Source: Oryzias latipes
Lineage: Eukaryota > Chordata > Actinopteri > Beloniformes > Adrianichthyidae
Reading direction: 5' to 3'
Length of the DNA: 64,000 nt
NCBI RefSeq assembly: GCF_002234675.1
Contig: NC_019859.2
Span: 13,097,483-13,161,482 of the forward strand
The notes under the pieces were generated by a model. It saw only the letters and a program-made list of their open reading frames with translations, made no database searches and was not told where the DNA came from. The translations under genes were made by a program, and so were the position numbers. How positions within the stretch are numbered: position 1 is the stretch's first letter; each line of letters begins with the position of its first letter. This document shows, in pieces, positions 35,800-49,747 of this stretch.

Positions 35800-36391
35800 A
35801 ATTGAACATTAGTTGACAGCAACCTGACAGATACTTCATCATTAACTCCAAAAGATGGCAGTAGTGAAACATTTAGGAATCAGGCTGGTTTGGGGAAAAA
35901 GAGAAAAGATGATTTTTTTAAATAATCTTTATTTATAACAAAGTAGATTTTAAGAAAAAAATCAATTGGAGTATGAAAGAATAACTTTTCAACACAACAA
36001 GAGCATATACATGTTTTATTTGAATATTTATGCACATGTACATTAAAAATCAAAATAGATGCTTGGATTAATCGAAATCATTGGTAAATCTGATTACATA
36101 TTTTATAATAAATGTATTTAACTTAAATATGAGTACTTTGTTTTTAAATCCTAGCAATCTGCACGATCTATTAAATACCGTTTTTTGTTTGTTTTGAAAG
36201 TAAACAAACGAGCACATTTTTTTGTAGTTTCACCACTTGGGGCGCTGTTGAGCCCTCCCCTGAATTTGATTTTTGCAGAAGGAAATCGTGTTTACAGTTC
36301 TAGGCCAATCATCCTCTGCTTTCTCTTAGCTAACAGCTTAGCCCCAGTAGCGCCTAATGAGAGCCATCAGCTGCTGCACAACATCCACAGA
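35800..36391 (+). promoter_or_regulatory. Upstream region of N4BP2
   Basis: AT-rich up to about 36220, then richer in GC and CpG toward the ATG at 36392. The transcription start cannot be placed; the in-frame region upstream of the ATG is open from 36185 but is unlike the family N-terminus. Confidence 0.4.
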
Positions 36392-39300
36392 ATGCCTCGA
36401 AGAAAGAAAACCGGCCAAAGCCCCGCCAGGCCAGCAGGTGGGCCACCAGAGGGAAGACGCTTTGGCTATAACACTGGGGGCGATCACCTTATGGCAAATA
36501 ACAGCTTCTCACCGAGTTCCACCGAGAAGGAGAGGATCGTTAAGAGCATGCAGGAGATGTTTTCCCACCTGGACCCGGAGGTTATATACATCGTCCTGTC
36601 CGAGTGTGACTTTAAAGGTACCCGAATGCAAACCAGCCCTTAAGCCGGTGTTACCTGGCTAACCTGTTAGCCGCGTCGCTGTTGTGGAGCTAAGGGTTTG
36701 GGCTAAACAACTCCACAGTGCCTGGGTGACGGTGTTTTGACTATCATTGTAACAGAATGAACATGTCACAGTCACTGCTGAGTTTTGTCATTCCTCTTAA
36801 CAAACTCATACTGTCATGAGCGTTGAAAACTGATGAAATGCGCGCGTGATCGGTGACACAGACACCTGCTAGCTTAGCGCGGCCAGTGGCGGACTTAACA
36901 CTTTGGGGGGCCCAGGCAACAACACGGGCCCCTCTGCAGCCTTGTATTCATCATCATCTTCTCTTTTTTTAAATCCTTACCTGGGGTAAAATTTCTGTTA
37001 CAACTTCTTCACTGGTCCACTTGTAGACGGCATAAATGTCAAGAATACAAGTGTTTTCATAAGGATTTAAAATCCCACTCCAACAACCTTTTAAATCTTT
37101 TGTAAAAGCCTTCCCTGTGGTCTTTTATTTATGGTTGTTGTTTTTAGCCAAAATAAAAATAAAAAAGTTATTTTTCTTAAATAGTTTCAGCAAAGCTGCA
37201 GTACGTCATTAGAAATTCGTCTCAGAGTTGGGACCTATGCGCAGTAAGCCAGGCCCCCTTCCCATCATCCATCTGTTTAGGCGCTGTCTCCCTCCCTCCA
37301 CCTTTTGAGCCAGATGCCAGCTCGGACAAGGAAAGCGAAGATGTATATGAATCTAGTCGTTCACAAGTAGATGCATCAGAATGGAGAGGAGCAGGGAGCT
37401 TGTGGCTTGCCGTAGTAACTTGTACACCACCTCACAAGCTTTTTCCAATGGAATTATTTCGTCGGCTCCTGATTCACAAAAGTTTGAATATAAAAATTCT
37501 CAGATGTGCAATTTTAAGCTTAATTTTCTATATATATATGTGATCAGCATGAAAAAAGTGCCACAAGAAAATGTAAAAAAAACAATTTTTGATTGGAGGA
37601 GGTTTTTAAATACTTTGATTTTGTTCTATATATTTTTGTCATTGTTTTGTCTCCCTGCAAATGTGACAACACATTTCTTGCTTTCTCTTTGCTTCGTTTT
37701 GTAACTGATAACTGCCTCGCTTTACCACTATTTTTCAAATCTCTTTCTGTTTGCTTACTTGCTGTTGATGGAATAGTCCATTACTGCAGAGGGACAGGGG
37801 AGGACTAAACACTTTCTCACAAGCAGTCTTTTGTCATTTCAGCGATTTAAAAAAAAACAAACAAAAAATTTTTAATTTATTTTTTTGTGACAAAGTTGAA
37901 AAGAAATGGCTATGGAATTTATTTTAGACATTTTATTAGGTGTCCAGCTCTGGGACCTCAAGGTATTGGGTGTCCCAGGCATTCGCCTACCTTTGCCGAA
38001 GCTCACCCTTGAGCGCAGTTCCATTATTTACCAACAGTGTCTGGAGCAAAACTCTGAAATGAAACAATATGCTTCATAATGTGAATTATTGGATTTATTG
38101 TTACTGCTTTAGCATGTGGGTTTGTAATTTGCACATTTAGTTTTTAAAATTATACTTGTGAATTATTATCCTACATGAATTGAGCATGCGCCACTGTGTG
38201 GTCTGGTAATGTGTGTCCTCTTTGTAGTTGAAATTGCCATGGACTCCCTGCTGGAATTGCATGTGGCCGCAGAAGGGGCCGTCCCACCCTCCATTTCTGG
38301 CTTTGAACGCACCGCTGCTGCCTTGTTCTGCTCAGAGGACTCTCCACAGAGCAGACTGATTGCACATTCCCCAGGAGAACCCCAACAGCCCAACTTTCCC
38401 TCGCTCCATGACCCGTCAGCAGAAAACCTGGACCTGCTTATTGATCAAGAGTTAGAGGCTCTCAGCTCTTGCCAAGAAAAAGAAGAAGGCGGGACCTTGT
38501 TATCACCTGATGGGGGTCTCTCCTCTTTCCCTTCACTGCCTGCTCCTCAGCAGGCTCTCCCAGAGCTGCTTCAGAGCGGCCTGGATGCTGGAAGTAGAAT
38601 GCACCTCACCAAGCAGCCGCCTCCAGCAGGAGACATGAGGGAGCAGATCTCTGGAGCTTCCTCTCCCATCAACCAGCACAGACTATGGGGCAACCAGATT
38701 CCAGAAACACAGAGAGATGTTCTGGATTTCACACATCTGTTGGCAGAAACGTCTCCAGAAGAACAGAAACTTTCTTTGGACCTGGGAGCTTCGGGACGTC
38801 CCTCAGCCTTTCAGGTGTATAAAAAACAGGAGACATTACTCACACATTCAGAGAGTCCTGCATCTTCAGGTACAGCTGTCAGCGGCTCCAAATCTGAAAT
38901 GAACTCACTACATTGCAATCCACATAGCCATGGGTCCTTACCATGGAACCTGGAGGCACCAGCGTTTTCTCCTCGTAGCCACGGAAACCAAAGTCCATGC
39001 TTCATCACTCCCGTGGCCTATTCACCCTCCGTGTGGACTGGCCAGAGCCGACTTCTTTTCTCCCCACCAAGGCAGCAGCATCCTAAACCTTTTGCTGCTT
39101 TTCCACGGCCTTGGGCCCTGCCAGTCCCCCCACGTTTTACCTCCACCTCTAACAAGCTGCAACTGCAAGGGAAGGTGCTTGTGCTGCTTCGTGGTGCTCC
39201 AGGATCCGGCAAGTCAACACTTGCAAGGTAAAAATCTTTTGCTATAGTCTGACTGTGCAGATTCTTCTTTTGTCATGCATTCTCAGTTTTTGTCATTTTT

Positions 39301-42300
39301 ATCTTGTTTCATTGCATGTTTGAGGTCAAGCAAAATAAAATTTAGGATAAATTTAATATTAAGTAATTTTTTTTCCTTTGTCACTTTTGGTTTTTATATA
39401 TATAATGTTGTAAATTCCCTTGTCATTTTAAAAATATTTAACATATTGATTAATTTAGTATAAAGAAGTGTCAGGAACCAGTGATGTAGGAACCAAAATA
39501 AAGGAGACCAGACTTGATGGTGAAATTTTAAACATTTAATGAATAAACTTGAACATGACTAAACAGAAACCTACCCTGAATTTACGACTCCCTTTGTGTC
39601 TCTGTTGCGTCTCTGGTCCTCCCTCCTGGATCCAGGAGGAGTGGTTTGTCCTGCCCTATTTACTCATCCAAAACTTAAGCGATCAGTCCCCATGTCCTCT
39701 CCTTTCTCACTAAGTCCTTCTAAAATGCATGTTTCATATCATAATGCTATGGTTTTGTACTGCCAAAATTTAACTTGTCATACATGGCGAAAATAAATGC
39801 CGGGTTTTATCTGTAGTGTTAAAGTGCGTTATCGGGTGGGCGCGGCCTTAAATAGAAAACAAAAATTGATAACGCTTTATTTTGAAAGCCGGACCGATTT
39901 CCTGTTTGTTTTTTGCCATGACATTGACGCGTCAATGGACTGGAAATGGAACTCCTGCATAAAGCTCGCATAGTGGCGCGGAGGGACGGATGTGAGACAC
40001 AAACTTGACGAAGGCGATGTGAACACTTGGATTGATTATTGAATGTTCAATTTTTTTTTGTGTCGACGGAACGCAGACAGACCAGTGAAAATCAGCCTTT
40101 AGGGTGACAAAGCAGATAATCTGATGGGGTGAACTGAATAGCAGATGCATATATGCTGAGGATAATTAACAGAAATGAAAACAGCTGTGAATCGTTAACT
40201 TGAATGACTGTGACAGGGAGACAACTTAGAAAAAAAACCTGATTAAAAACCAAAAATCATCCATGAAAAAAGCAAACTAGACAACTTACAACAATTTTAA
40301 ATGGTAATACCACAAATCACAATATGTGGTGTGGCACTTAATAAAAAATGATGTAATAAATTAAACATTCAGCTGGTAAAAATTTTTGTCTCGTGATAAA
40401 GAAATATTTTTTAAGTTGTAAATTGCAAATGTGAGCCCTATATTTTGTAAGGGCAACACGTGCAGTTGATTTTCAAAAATATTCATATCTTTTGCTCTAC
40501 TTCCACAGCTCTAATCTATCTGCATTTGGTATTTATATTTAATTTAAGGGTGGCTGTGGATCCTTAAAGCCTTGAAAAGTCTTAACATTATTAGGACTAA
40601 ATTTAAAAGCGTTAAATTGTCTTAAACTCTGGTGAATGGGTCTTACATTTCAAACTCCTTGTTGCAAAAAAATAAAATAAAATTCAAGACACATTTTGCC
40701 ACATGATCGTGAACTGGTAGTAAATAACTTAACCTCAGCTAGCTAATTGGCTCATGCTCGTCAATGCAGGATGCATGGGTGAGTGTAAATTCATGGAGAA
40801 GTGGCTTGGTAATAGGGATTACCAGCAGTGCTTAAAGTGAATCGCAGATGCAGAGCAAGAGAAATGGTAGACTCCAGCTATTTGTTTCATTTTCTTTGTA
40901 CATGTGGTTTTAAATCAGAAGAAGATGGGTTCTTGAAAGGGTCTTAAAAATCCTTAAATTTAACGTCTTTAAATCTGTTGACATCCTGAATTTTTTTTTT
41001 TTTAACATCACCCTAAAAGTTCTTATTCTCTGTTGCATGAAACAGTGACAAACTAGGCAGCCCTAAAGCTGTTTTTGCTTTTGAATTTGCAGAGCTTTTC
41101 TGGAGCAGAACCCAGGAGGAGCCATACTGAGCACAGATGACTATTTCCTTCGCAATGGAGAGTATCGGTTTGACCCCACAGTCTTGGGGGAAGCCCATGA
41201 ATGGAACCACAAACGAGGTTAACAACACGTGTACACAGAGTTGAAATGAAGCCCGCACATCTGCACAAAGCGCCTTTCACTTCTTTCGTGCCACTTGTTT
41301 GACTCCTCTTCAGGTAGACGGCAAATGAAATGTCATTTTCTGTGATATGCTTCATCCCACAGCCAAGGAGGCCTTTGAAAGGGGCACCAACCCCATCATC
41401 ATCGACAACACCAACATGCAGGGCTGGGAGATGAAACCCTATGTGGCTCAGGTCAGTCAGCTCTGCAGGAAAACACAAATTAAAAAAAAAACTCTTGTGA
41501 AAAATGTAAAAATAATATGCAAACCCACTGAAAATTAGGTTTGTTTATTTTCTACAAGTTTTTTGTTCTAAAGTGATTTGTTTTTTTTAGCCAAAGCTTA
41601 TTTGAAAAAACTGAAGAAAATGTTGTCTTGATCCTAGGCCCTGAAACATGGATATAAGGTGCTGTTCAAAGAGCCGGATACTTGGTGGAAGAACAAACCC
41701 AGAGAGCTGGAGAGGTGAGAAGAAACAGAAACTAAACAGATGAGAAGCTGCTCACACCTGCTTTTATGATTAAACTCCAACTCCAACTTTATTTATTTAT
41801 AAAGCGCCTTTCATTTCGGTTAAAAACACAAAGCGCTTAACATCAAAGCAGATAAAATAGTCATAAAATATGAAAATGAATTAAAACAGAAAACACAGGA
41901 CAATCACAAACAGATTGGACCCCTCCCTCACAAGATTCCTCCCTCCCTCCACCCACCCAGTTCCCCCAGTAGAACCCTGAACAAAAACACAACTGCAGCT
42001 TTAAGAAAATTACCGTAGTTCCTCTTGCCTCCATTTTTTAAATAAAAGGTTTTAATAAAGAAAAGTGTGCACTTTTATGTCAACATTTGGATATCAGAAA
42101 TATCAACTTAATTGTAACCAAAATATTTATGAATGCGTTTTCCTACTAGTTTTAATATGTGATGCGACCATTTAGTTGGTGTGATGTGACTGTTTTATGT
42201 AACAGAACTTAAATCATAATCATTTTTATATTTACATTTTGTTTTATAACAATTAAATAAACTCAGAGTATGCACTTTTTCAGTTTCTTTTTATGTATTG

Positions 42301-45300
42301 CTTTGAGTGCTGGGATTGAAAAGACCCCAAAAAACATGACACCAATGGTAGATTCATACAGATTTGTTAAATGTTTTCAAGCATATTCCCAAATTTTCAT
42401 ATAGAGTTAAGTCTGGACTTGTGAAAAAGCAATGACTCATGCCTGAGTTATCATAGATGTGTTTTCTTGGAATTAACCCAAGCTATCAGAAGAGATGACT
42501 TGACCAGAGAAAGGTAGTTTTCCCTCACATTGGGTGGAGTGCTTTTGCCCCAGGTGGAGGAGTTTAAACGTCTTGGGGGGTTTTTGTGAGGGACAATTGG
42601 AGCGCGAGATTGACAGGCAGATTGTTGCGGCGTCCGTTGTTATGCGGTCGCTGTAAGCCATCAACGACCTTTTATCACAGCCAGTTAAGTCAGGTATGTT
42701 TCATTGTGGTGCGTTTCTGTGCAGGCGGACCGCTCATAATGTGGTCGTGGAAACAATCCGCCGCATGCTGAGTGGATATGAACGCTTTGTCACAGTCCAG
42801 TCCATCATGGGCGCGCTCATGCCGGAGCGTAAGCAGCACATTCCTCAGGAGAACAAGCCTTCAGAGTGAGTTTGTTTTCTTTTATAGTAAAATTGATTGA
42901 TCAACAATAATTAAAGTTAAGGTTTTTCATTGGGATGAGGTAGTATAACAGTATATTTTAAATTGCATTTATCAATTCATAAAGAAAGTCCAGTAAAAAT
43001 CCTTGTTTTTTCACTTTGCTGACTGTAAAAGCTTAAAAATGAACTCTTAAATAAAAAATCATGACGTCATTTTGAGAAAGTGTGTCTATAAGTAGGATTT
43101 TTTGGGGGGCTCATTGAAATCAGTTTTTTTATAATCAAGCAATTTTTGGTTTATAAGGCTCACAGTTTAATAAATGAATTCATAAAGCTTTAAAACTGTA
43201 AAAAAACATATATTTTGTTTGAAAAATGTAGGATGTTTTTGGTAAATTTAGGTGCAAATTTTAAGGCGCTCTTGACCAGACCTTTTAGAACACAACAAAT
43301 TTCGACATTATTCCTTAAAATTAAAAAAATGGCTTGCTTTTTTTTTATTTTTTATATTGTGTATTGTTTTTAGGCCACAGCCATCCGCTCCTGACCTTAT
43401 CAGTCGGCCTGAATTAAGAGAGGGATGCAAGATGTCTCAGTCGCAGCTGTTTTCTTCGCTCCCCGATTTATCGTCTCTGAGTTTCCCAAGTGAGGTCACG
43501 GAGTCCGATCACAACACCAGCAAGTCCACCGAGTCTCTCAACCTCAAACTTTATGGAAAACCTACCAGGGACACCAACATTTCTACACAACATGAGGGTA
43601 TTGATTTGGGAGGACTGGATGCAGAGTTAGACGTCCAGTTGGAGCAGAACAACCAAATGTTGGAGCAGAGAATCCCAGATTGTATTGTGGAATCAGTGAT
43701 GAACGAAGAAAATGCTGAGGAGGAAATGTCTCTGCCTTTATCTGATTCTATTGCACAAAGAGTGAAGAGGGAACGGCCAAGCAGAAGGTCTGATTTTGAA
43801 GTGGTTATGAAAGATGCTAACCAGTCAAAAGAAAATCCAAAAGCAGAGGCAGCAGGGTGTGAGGACATTGGGAGGGATGTTGGAGAGCAGGAGATGCTTC
43901 ATTTTGTTGGAGATTGGCCTTCTGCGGGGTCTATGAAGCAGCGACGGGCGAGGAAAAGAGAGGGCCATGGAGAAACTCGTGCCAAAGCAGAGGAGGAAAA
44001 AGCCAATGGGGATGAGAGAACAATCCATGTCCAGCCGGGTCCAGACGTGACGGAGTTTCAGAAGCTCATTGATCTCCTTCAGAATGGTACTTTTTCAGCT
44101 CAGACAGACTCTTCTGACTCCCAGGCTTCTCCTGAGAGGGCTGGAGAGCAGTTTGAGGTGGAGGATGAGCCAGGCGGTGTGTTTGAGGAACTCTGTGATT
44201 CCAAACCTAACATTGAAGAGACTCAGCAGAACATAAGACAGCTTAATAGCAAAAAACAGGAATTACCTGACTGCGTGTCAGACAGGAATGCTGTTGACTG
44301 TCTCACCATCGTAGAACCGAAGACTGATGAATCAAAAGATCTCAAGACTGAGAATGAAATAAATGGCATCAGTGAAGGGAGTGATCAAGCAGGCGGTGTT
44401 CCCACTGTTCAAGACGAATGTCGTCCAGGTGTTGGCGTGAAGGTTTGTTCTGAAAACCACAGGGATGCTGAAGTGGAGAACCAACGCAGCCTCCTCACAG
44501 AGGCTCCTCAGAATCTGGGATGTGACAGCTTTGTGGAAACGGGAAGTTCCGGAGGGAGTCAGGAAAAAAAGCCACGTCGGAGATCAGGGAAACTGTGCAA
44601 ACTAGCGCTGTCCTTCCCTCAAAACAGCCCTGCTTCATCATCAAGTGACCCCCACTGTTTAGACTCAACAGTACAGGGCACAGATGAGGACAAAGCTAGC
44701 GGAGAACCTGTTTTGAATCCTCAAAATAAAACCTGGCAGGATGAACCGGTCTCTGACCCGTCTGTCCCTTCTATTGATGAAGCGCAACAGCAGTTGCCTA
44801 ACTCTCCTGGTCCAGTGGTAACGGGCTGCTACATTCAGACGGAACCTCAAGACTTTGCCCGTCTTTGGCGTTTTAATCACCATGGCGAGAGAGATGATGC
44901 AGTCATTACAGATGGACCCCACTGCGGGGATTTTAAAGTTCTGCTTGGCAACTCCTCACGTTTCGTGCCGGAGCTCTCTTCTGCGGTGTCCGCTGCAGTT
45001 GCTGTTCATCCGTCCGGCCAGACGGAGGTACCCGACCGCGTGGTGCACGAGAAAAGCACACAAGTGGAGGAGAAGGAGCTTGGGGTCACTCAAGACCGGC
45101 TCGAGAGCCTACGCATTCTCAGTCGCCACTTTAAGCTAGTCAGCTTTGACACATTGGAGGATCTCTATGAGAAGTGCCATCAGGACTTAGAGTGGACCAC
45201 CAACCTGCTGCTGGACTCTGGAGAGAGGTTCTTTAAGGATGAGGATGTGGAGTTGGAGAAAGACTGTGAAGCTGCAAACAATTCATCCAGTCTGCATGGA

Positions 45301-48300
45301 CATGAGGTTGAGGAAAACCAAGAATGCACCAATGATTTAGATGAACAACAGCTTGAAGACCAGTTAGAGCAACCTGGAGCTATGGAAGGTCTTCAGCGAA
45401 CAACCTGTGAGACCGTCCATAAACCAGATGAAACCCCCACTAACATTATCGTGGATGTTTCTGGAGCTCCGTCTGCCTCAGGCACAACTGAGGATCAGTC
45501 AGATGCAGCATCAGCCTTAGAAAGCCGTTCGCATGCAGACGTTTGCCCAGCTAAAGCGCTAAAGAATTTAGATCAAAGCCACATCGCTGATCTTGAATCT
45601 ATATTCAATCCTGACCTGGAGGATGGAGCTTCAGGAGGGAACTGGGATCACGCAGAAACAGCTGATGAGCCCACAGTTCAGACGGAGGATGAAATCGCCA
45701 ACATGGACGAGATCAACCGACTGCTGCAGGCAGAGCTGGAGGAGATGGAGAGGGAGGAGAAGCAAAAACAGCAGACGAGGCGGAGCCAGCATCTGGATAT
45801 TCAGTCTGTGGAGCTGAAACTACCCACAGAGCTGGCGCTGCAGTTAACCGAGCTGTTCGGACCTGTTGGAGTGGAGCCAGGTAACGCAAGAGTTTGTTGA
45901 CATCAGAAAACAGTGGGACAATTTAGCTAAACTGAAGAAAGAACAAATCATTTAAAAGAAGATTGTTTGAATGCAGTCTTTGAGCATCATGTAGAAAGTA
46001 TTACATTTCCTTTTTTTTTTAATAATTTTTTTGTGGTTAGTTGGTAGTACTATGTAAGTGGATCTATTAGATTTTACCTTAGAAATGAATCTCTATTAAA
46101 AGGTAAACAGTGGTTGCTATTTTTGGGGAACAATTTAGAGATCTTGTTGTAAATCTTAATGCTTAATATTTATTTATTAAAACAATAGAAACAGCTCTTT
46201 TGTGTGATAATCACAGGTACCTGCTTAGACGATGACTTCACCGTGCAGATTGATCTAAATTTGGCTAAACAGCTCCATCAAAAGTGGAAGGAAACCATCC
46301 AGGTGAGGCTGCTAACATCCCCACAATAATACAGGTGCTCTTATTTTGAAAAGCTTTTGGTGCACTTATGTGAATTTTGTTTTTCAGATAAAGCAAAGAC
46401 AAGCAAATATTTCTTTCCAATTGCTTCAGCAAGGTGAGTTTTACAATCGTATACATAACCAATTTAGTGCTTAATCAGATATATATATTTATATTTTTAA
46501 AGTAAATATTAGTTGAGGAAACTGTCTTTTAACTAGTAAAAGTGGATATTTGTATGTTTAGACTCAGCTTTTTGGGGTCATTCCCAAGGCACCAAGCAGG
46601 GGCCACATGCCTACGCTCATCCAGCTAACTTCCTGACGAGCAGAGATGGTTCCCTGTCCGCTGTGAAGCAGCCGGAGACGGCAGTCCACTGGAATGTTCC
46701 CCATCCACCGGTCTCTCTCAGAGATATTATGAAAGAGGAGCAAGCTTTGGAGAACGTGCAGAAGGTATTAAGAAGCACTTTGCAGTCACTTGCATTTGCC
46801 ACATCTTTTGGCTTCATTTGGTTGTCTTTCTGTCGGTTTTAGAGCAGACAAAGTCGCATAGACCTCGATCGGCGAGACGGAGCCACCATGTTGAAAGAGA
46901 AGCAGCTTTATTCCATGTTCCCCACTATCGACCGTCGTTTTCTCCAAGACATCTTTAAAGAACACAAGTGAGAGAATAATTACTTACTACATTTATCATG
47001 TAGCCTATTTAACACCACCGCCTTGTGATTGTGTGTTTTTTTTTATGTAATTTTTTTTCCATCTACAATGACAAATGTGCTTGATTCACTACAGCTGTAA
47101 TGTACAAATAAAGGCTTTTTTTAATGTAATTATTATATTCAGTGAGTATATATTGCAAAGAATCAAACATGCCCAGCAGTTTATTTGTGTGTATTAATAA
47201 GGTTTTGGTTTTTTTTAACAGTCACAGCTTGTCACAGACGGAGCTGTTCCTTCGTTCTCTGCTAAACGAGGAACCCGTGAAGACAGTTTTTGCTCCAGAA
47301 GTTCCTCCGGCCGACCATCACAGAGCAGCCAGCAAGGAAAGAGAAAAGGTATTCACAACACGGGCAGTAATAACTTCAACACACAGATGCTGCTTCAAAA
47401 ACATTTCACTAAGCAACTTTGGTTTGTCAAAAAGGGCCAAAGTACTTTCAAAATAATGAAACTGAAAAATAGACAATAATAAATAGCTCAACTAAAATCA
47501 AATAGAATCAACCTTATAGTAAGTCATAAATGCCAATAAAGCAGATGAATTTTTAGAGACTTAAAATCTAACAAGATGTCCCACCTTTACAGTCAGAGGC
47601 TGCATCATCAGGAGATTCCCTTTTGATTTCACAGAGACAGAAAACTCTGGAATTGGCTGCATCCGACTATCAGGACACCCAGGACCCAGAATACGAGGAC
47701 TTCAGGGCGGAGGCCAGCCTTCAGAGGAGTCGACAGCTGGAGAGCTTTGCGAAGGCGGCGGAAGCCTTCAAGCAGGGGCGCAGACAAGTGGCTTCATTCT
47801 ACGCCCAGCAGGTAAGAGCATCAATGCTGAGGTTCAACCAGATTGTGGATTGGATAAAGTTTATCCTATTCTCTTGTTGACTGTACAAATGCTGTTTAAA
47901 GTTTGTTTCATTTTTTTAAACAGCACTTACATCTCATGTTAACATTTAAGTAAGTAAAGGTGTTGGATGTGGACCACTAATTTATAGTTCAGTGAACAAT
48001 TATTTGAACAAAGTCAGCTGGATAAACATATTGACATGCGAATAAAAATCCTTTTTGGTGAGATCTAGAAATGAACAACAGATGAGTCAATTTTATAGCG
48101 TTTACAATGTCATCTGAATGTGCAGCTTGGCTGTTTTGCGTGAACCTTTTTATCTTTTAGGGACATCTGCATGGCCAGAGAATGCGCGAGGCCAATCATC
48201 GTGCAGCAGTTCATATTTTTGAGAAGGTCAACGCATCACTTCTTCCCAGAAACATCCTGGACCTCCACGGGCTGCATGTAAATGAGGCCTTGGAGCATCT

Positions 48301-48798
48301 TACTCAGACCTTACAGGACAAAACCGCAGGTACTCTACTGTGACTCTTCTTTTAGATGGGATCCATTCAATAACCAAAATCATATCTAGAGAAGAGGTGA
48401 TTTCAAGGAAAACCTGCACAGAGATGTTAAATTGAAGTTTTTCTTTTCATGGTCACTGCCATAAATGTCTTATTTCACATCCTCTTGTTATTTTGTTGCT
48501 GTTAAATACGTTTTTTGTGTTTTTGTTCTTGTTTTTGTGTGTCTTTGTGTAGAGTGTGCACAGGGTTTGTGTCAACCTCAGCTCTCTGTCATCACAGGAA
48601 GAGGGAACCACAGCCAGGGGGGAGTGGCCCGCATCCGCCCCGCTGTCATCGACTACCTCACTAACAAACACTACAGGTATGCACACACGTGCTGAGAGGA
48701 AAACGAGCCGTTCTTCTTCACCCACCTTCTCTCCTGTCTCTGTTTCTGTCAGGTTCACCGAGCCAAAGCCAGGTCTCATCTTGGTGTCTTTGAAGTGA
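36392..48798 (+). CDS. n4bp2: NEDD4-binding protein 2 (N4BP2), complete, 16 coding exons
   Basis: Coding exons: 36392-36617, 38228-39227, 41093-41217, 41363-41451, 41638-41714, 42725-42865, 43374-45880, 46217-46302, 46388-46433, 46562-46764, 46843-46967, 47222-47348, 47635-47811, 48161-48329, 48553-48676, 48753-48798. They sum to 5268 nt, that is 1755 codons plus TGA, all in frame and with GT-AG introns; human N4BP2 has about 1770. Start MPRRKKTGQSP is like the family. Domains: CUE (about 47-88, ubiquitin binding), P-loop kinase with GAPGSGKS at 398-405 and STDDYF soon after, a long acidic, low-complexity middle coded mostly by the 2507-nt exon with family motifs FVGDWP and QTEPQDFARLW, DUF1771 (about 1600-1660), and Smr with DLHGLH at 1677-1682 and GRGNH at 1715-1719. 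The family has polynucleotide 5'-kinase and nicking activity and binds NEDD4 and BCL3. AATAAA at 49701-49706 may end the transcript. Confidence 0.96.
36618..38227 (+). other. N4BP2 intron 1, with a probable repeat
   Basis: From about 36888 (CAGTGGCGGACTTAAC) to about 38010 the sequence begins and ends with phrases often seen in fish interspersed repeats (GGGGCCCAGGCAACAAC; GTCCCAGGCATTCGCC). I could not define matching termini. No gene is seen. Confidence 0.4.
39228..41092 (+). other. N4BP2 intron 2
   Basis: AT-rich intron of about 1.9 kb without a supported gene or a repeat with clear ends. Confidence 0.6.
41780..41990. repeat. Interspersed repeat in N4BP2 intron 5
   Basis: TTTATTTATAAAGCGCCTTT followed by ACAAAGCGCTTAACA is a phrase common in fish SINE-like repeats. 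A cousin (GTAGCGCCTTTG, CAAAGCGCTTTACAG) is nested at about 49890-49940. Confidence 0.55.
42530..42665 (+). mobile_element. RTE/Rex3-like LINE fragment in N4BP2 intron 5
   Basis: The plus strand spells, with frameshifts, VEEFKRLGGF and an RLTGRLLRRPLLCGR-like block, which corresponds to the EFKYLG ... REIDRRIGAA stretch of RTE-type reverse transcriptases. Only about 130 bases remain. Confidence 0.6.
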
Positions 48799-49747
48799 GA
48801 AGACCTTTTTTTTTTGTTTTTTTGCTGCTTTAGAGGACAGTTTTCTGCTTCTTTAGCACAAGAAAGAAATACATGTGAGGAGCATATAAACACTGCAAAC
48901 CAGTTGAAGTATTTATTTCTACCTTTTTCATCTTCAGTTAAAGCTACAAGATGAGATGGACTGCATTCATATAAAAAATGTTTATTTCTGCATCTGTAAA
49001 ACAAAAATATATTTTTATTGTTAAAATGATTTTATAGTTGATAATTGTCTTAGAATAAACACACCCTGGATTTAGCAAACTCCATGTTGGAGAAGTAATT
49101 TTATCCTGCAGTATTTTCTAACTTGGAGTAACCTTTAGGACACGATGTATTATTTTTATGACGCCTCTCTGAACTGCAAAATATATATGTAATATGAGTG
49201 TTTTTGATGCAAATTCTAAACTATTATAAAGACCTGGAAGAAGAAAACTTCTCTTTTCTTCACAACTTCACCAATAATTGAAGACCACCGAGCAGAAGTC
49301 GCACAACCGGATTCAATAGACTTGGACCTTTGACTTCTTCATCAGTTCCTCTTCTTTGATATCATCACAAATGCTCTGCAATATTTCAAAACTTTACTTT
49401 TGAATATGTTCAAGCAAGAATAACCAGAAAAAAAAAACAAGTCACAATTTTAGTTCAACTTTCTTCTATTTCAACTTTTGCTGGCTCTTTGTTTCCTATA
49501 ACAGCTTGTGCCAAATGCCGTAGCAGTTAGCTTTATAATGTGGCTACAAAACTGTAAAACTCAACTCTTTTTTTTCTTGCCTTTTTAAAAGAATTTCTTA
49601 AATTTACATTTTTTAATTTAACAAATGTTTCGAGCTCATGAAACATTTTATTTTTCAATGCTTTTGGTTTGTAAGATTTTATGGAGGACCTATACTGTGT
49701 AATAAAGTCTATTTATGTAAAACATTTACATTTGTCATCATTTGGGG
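48799..49747 (+). other. Probable N4BP2 3' UTR
   Basis: No coding frame. AATAAA occurs at about 49052 and at 49701-49706, the second followed by a T-rich, TG-containing stretch, which makes it the better polyadenylation candidate. Confidence 0.55.

Noticed and set aside
38209-39231. Start at MCVLFVV as a separate gene
   Set aside because: The frame before the acceptor at 38227 is intron; VEIAMDS continues the CUE domain from the first N4BP2 exon.
43551-45139. Smaller frames on both strands in the large N4BP2 exon
   Set aside because: They are shadows of the 2507-nt coding exon.
48453-49004. 183-codon minus-strand frame over the last N4BP2 exons
   Set aside because: It is antisense to exons that encode the conserved Smr domain, so it is a shadow frame.
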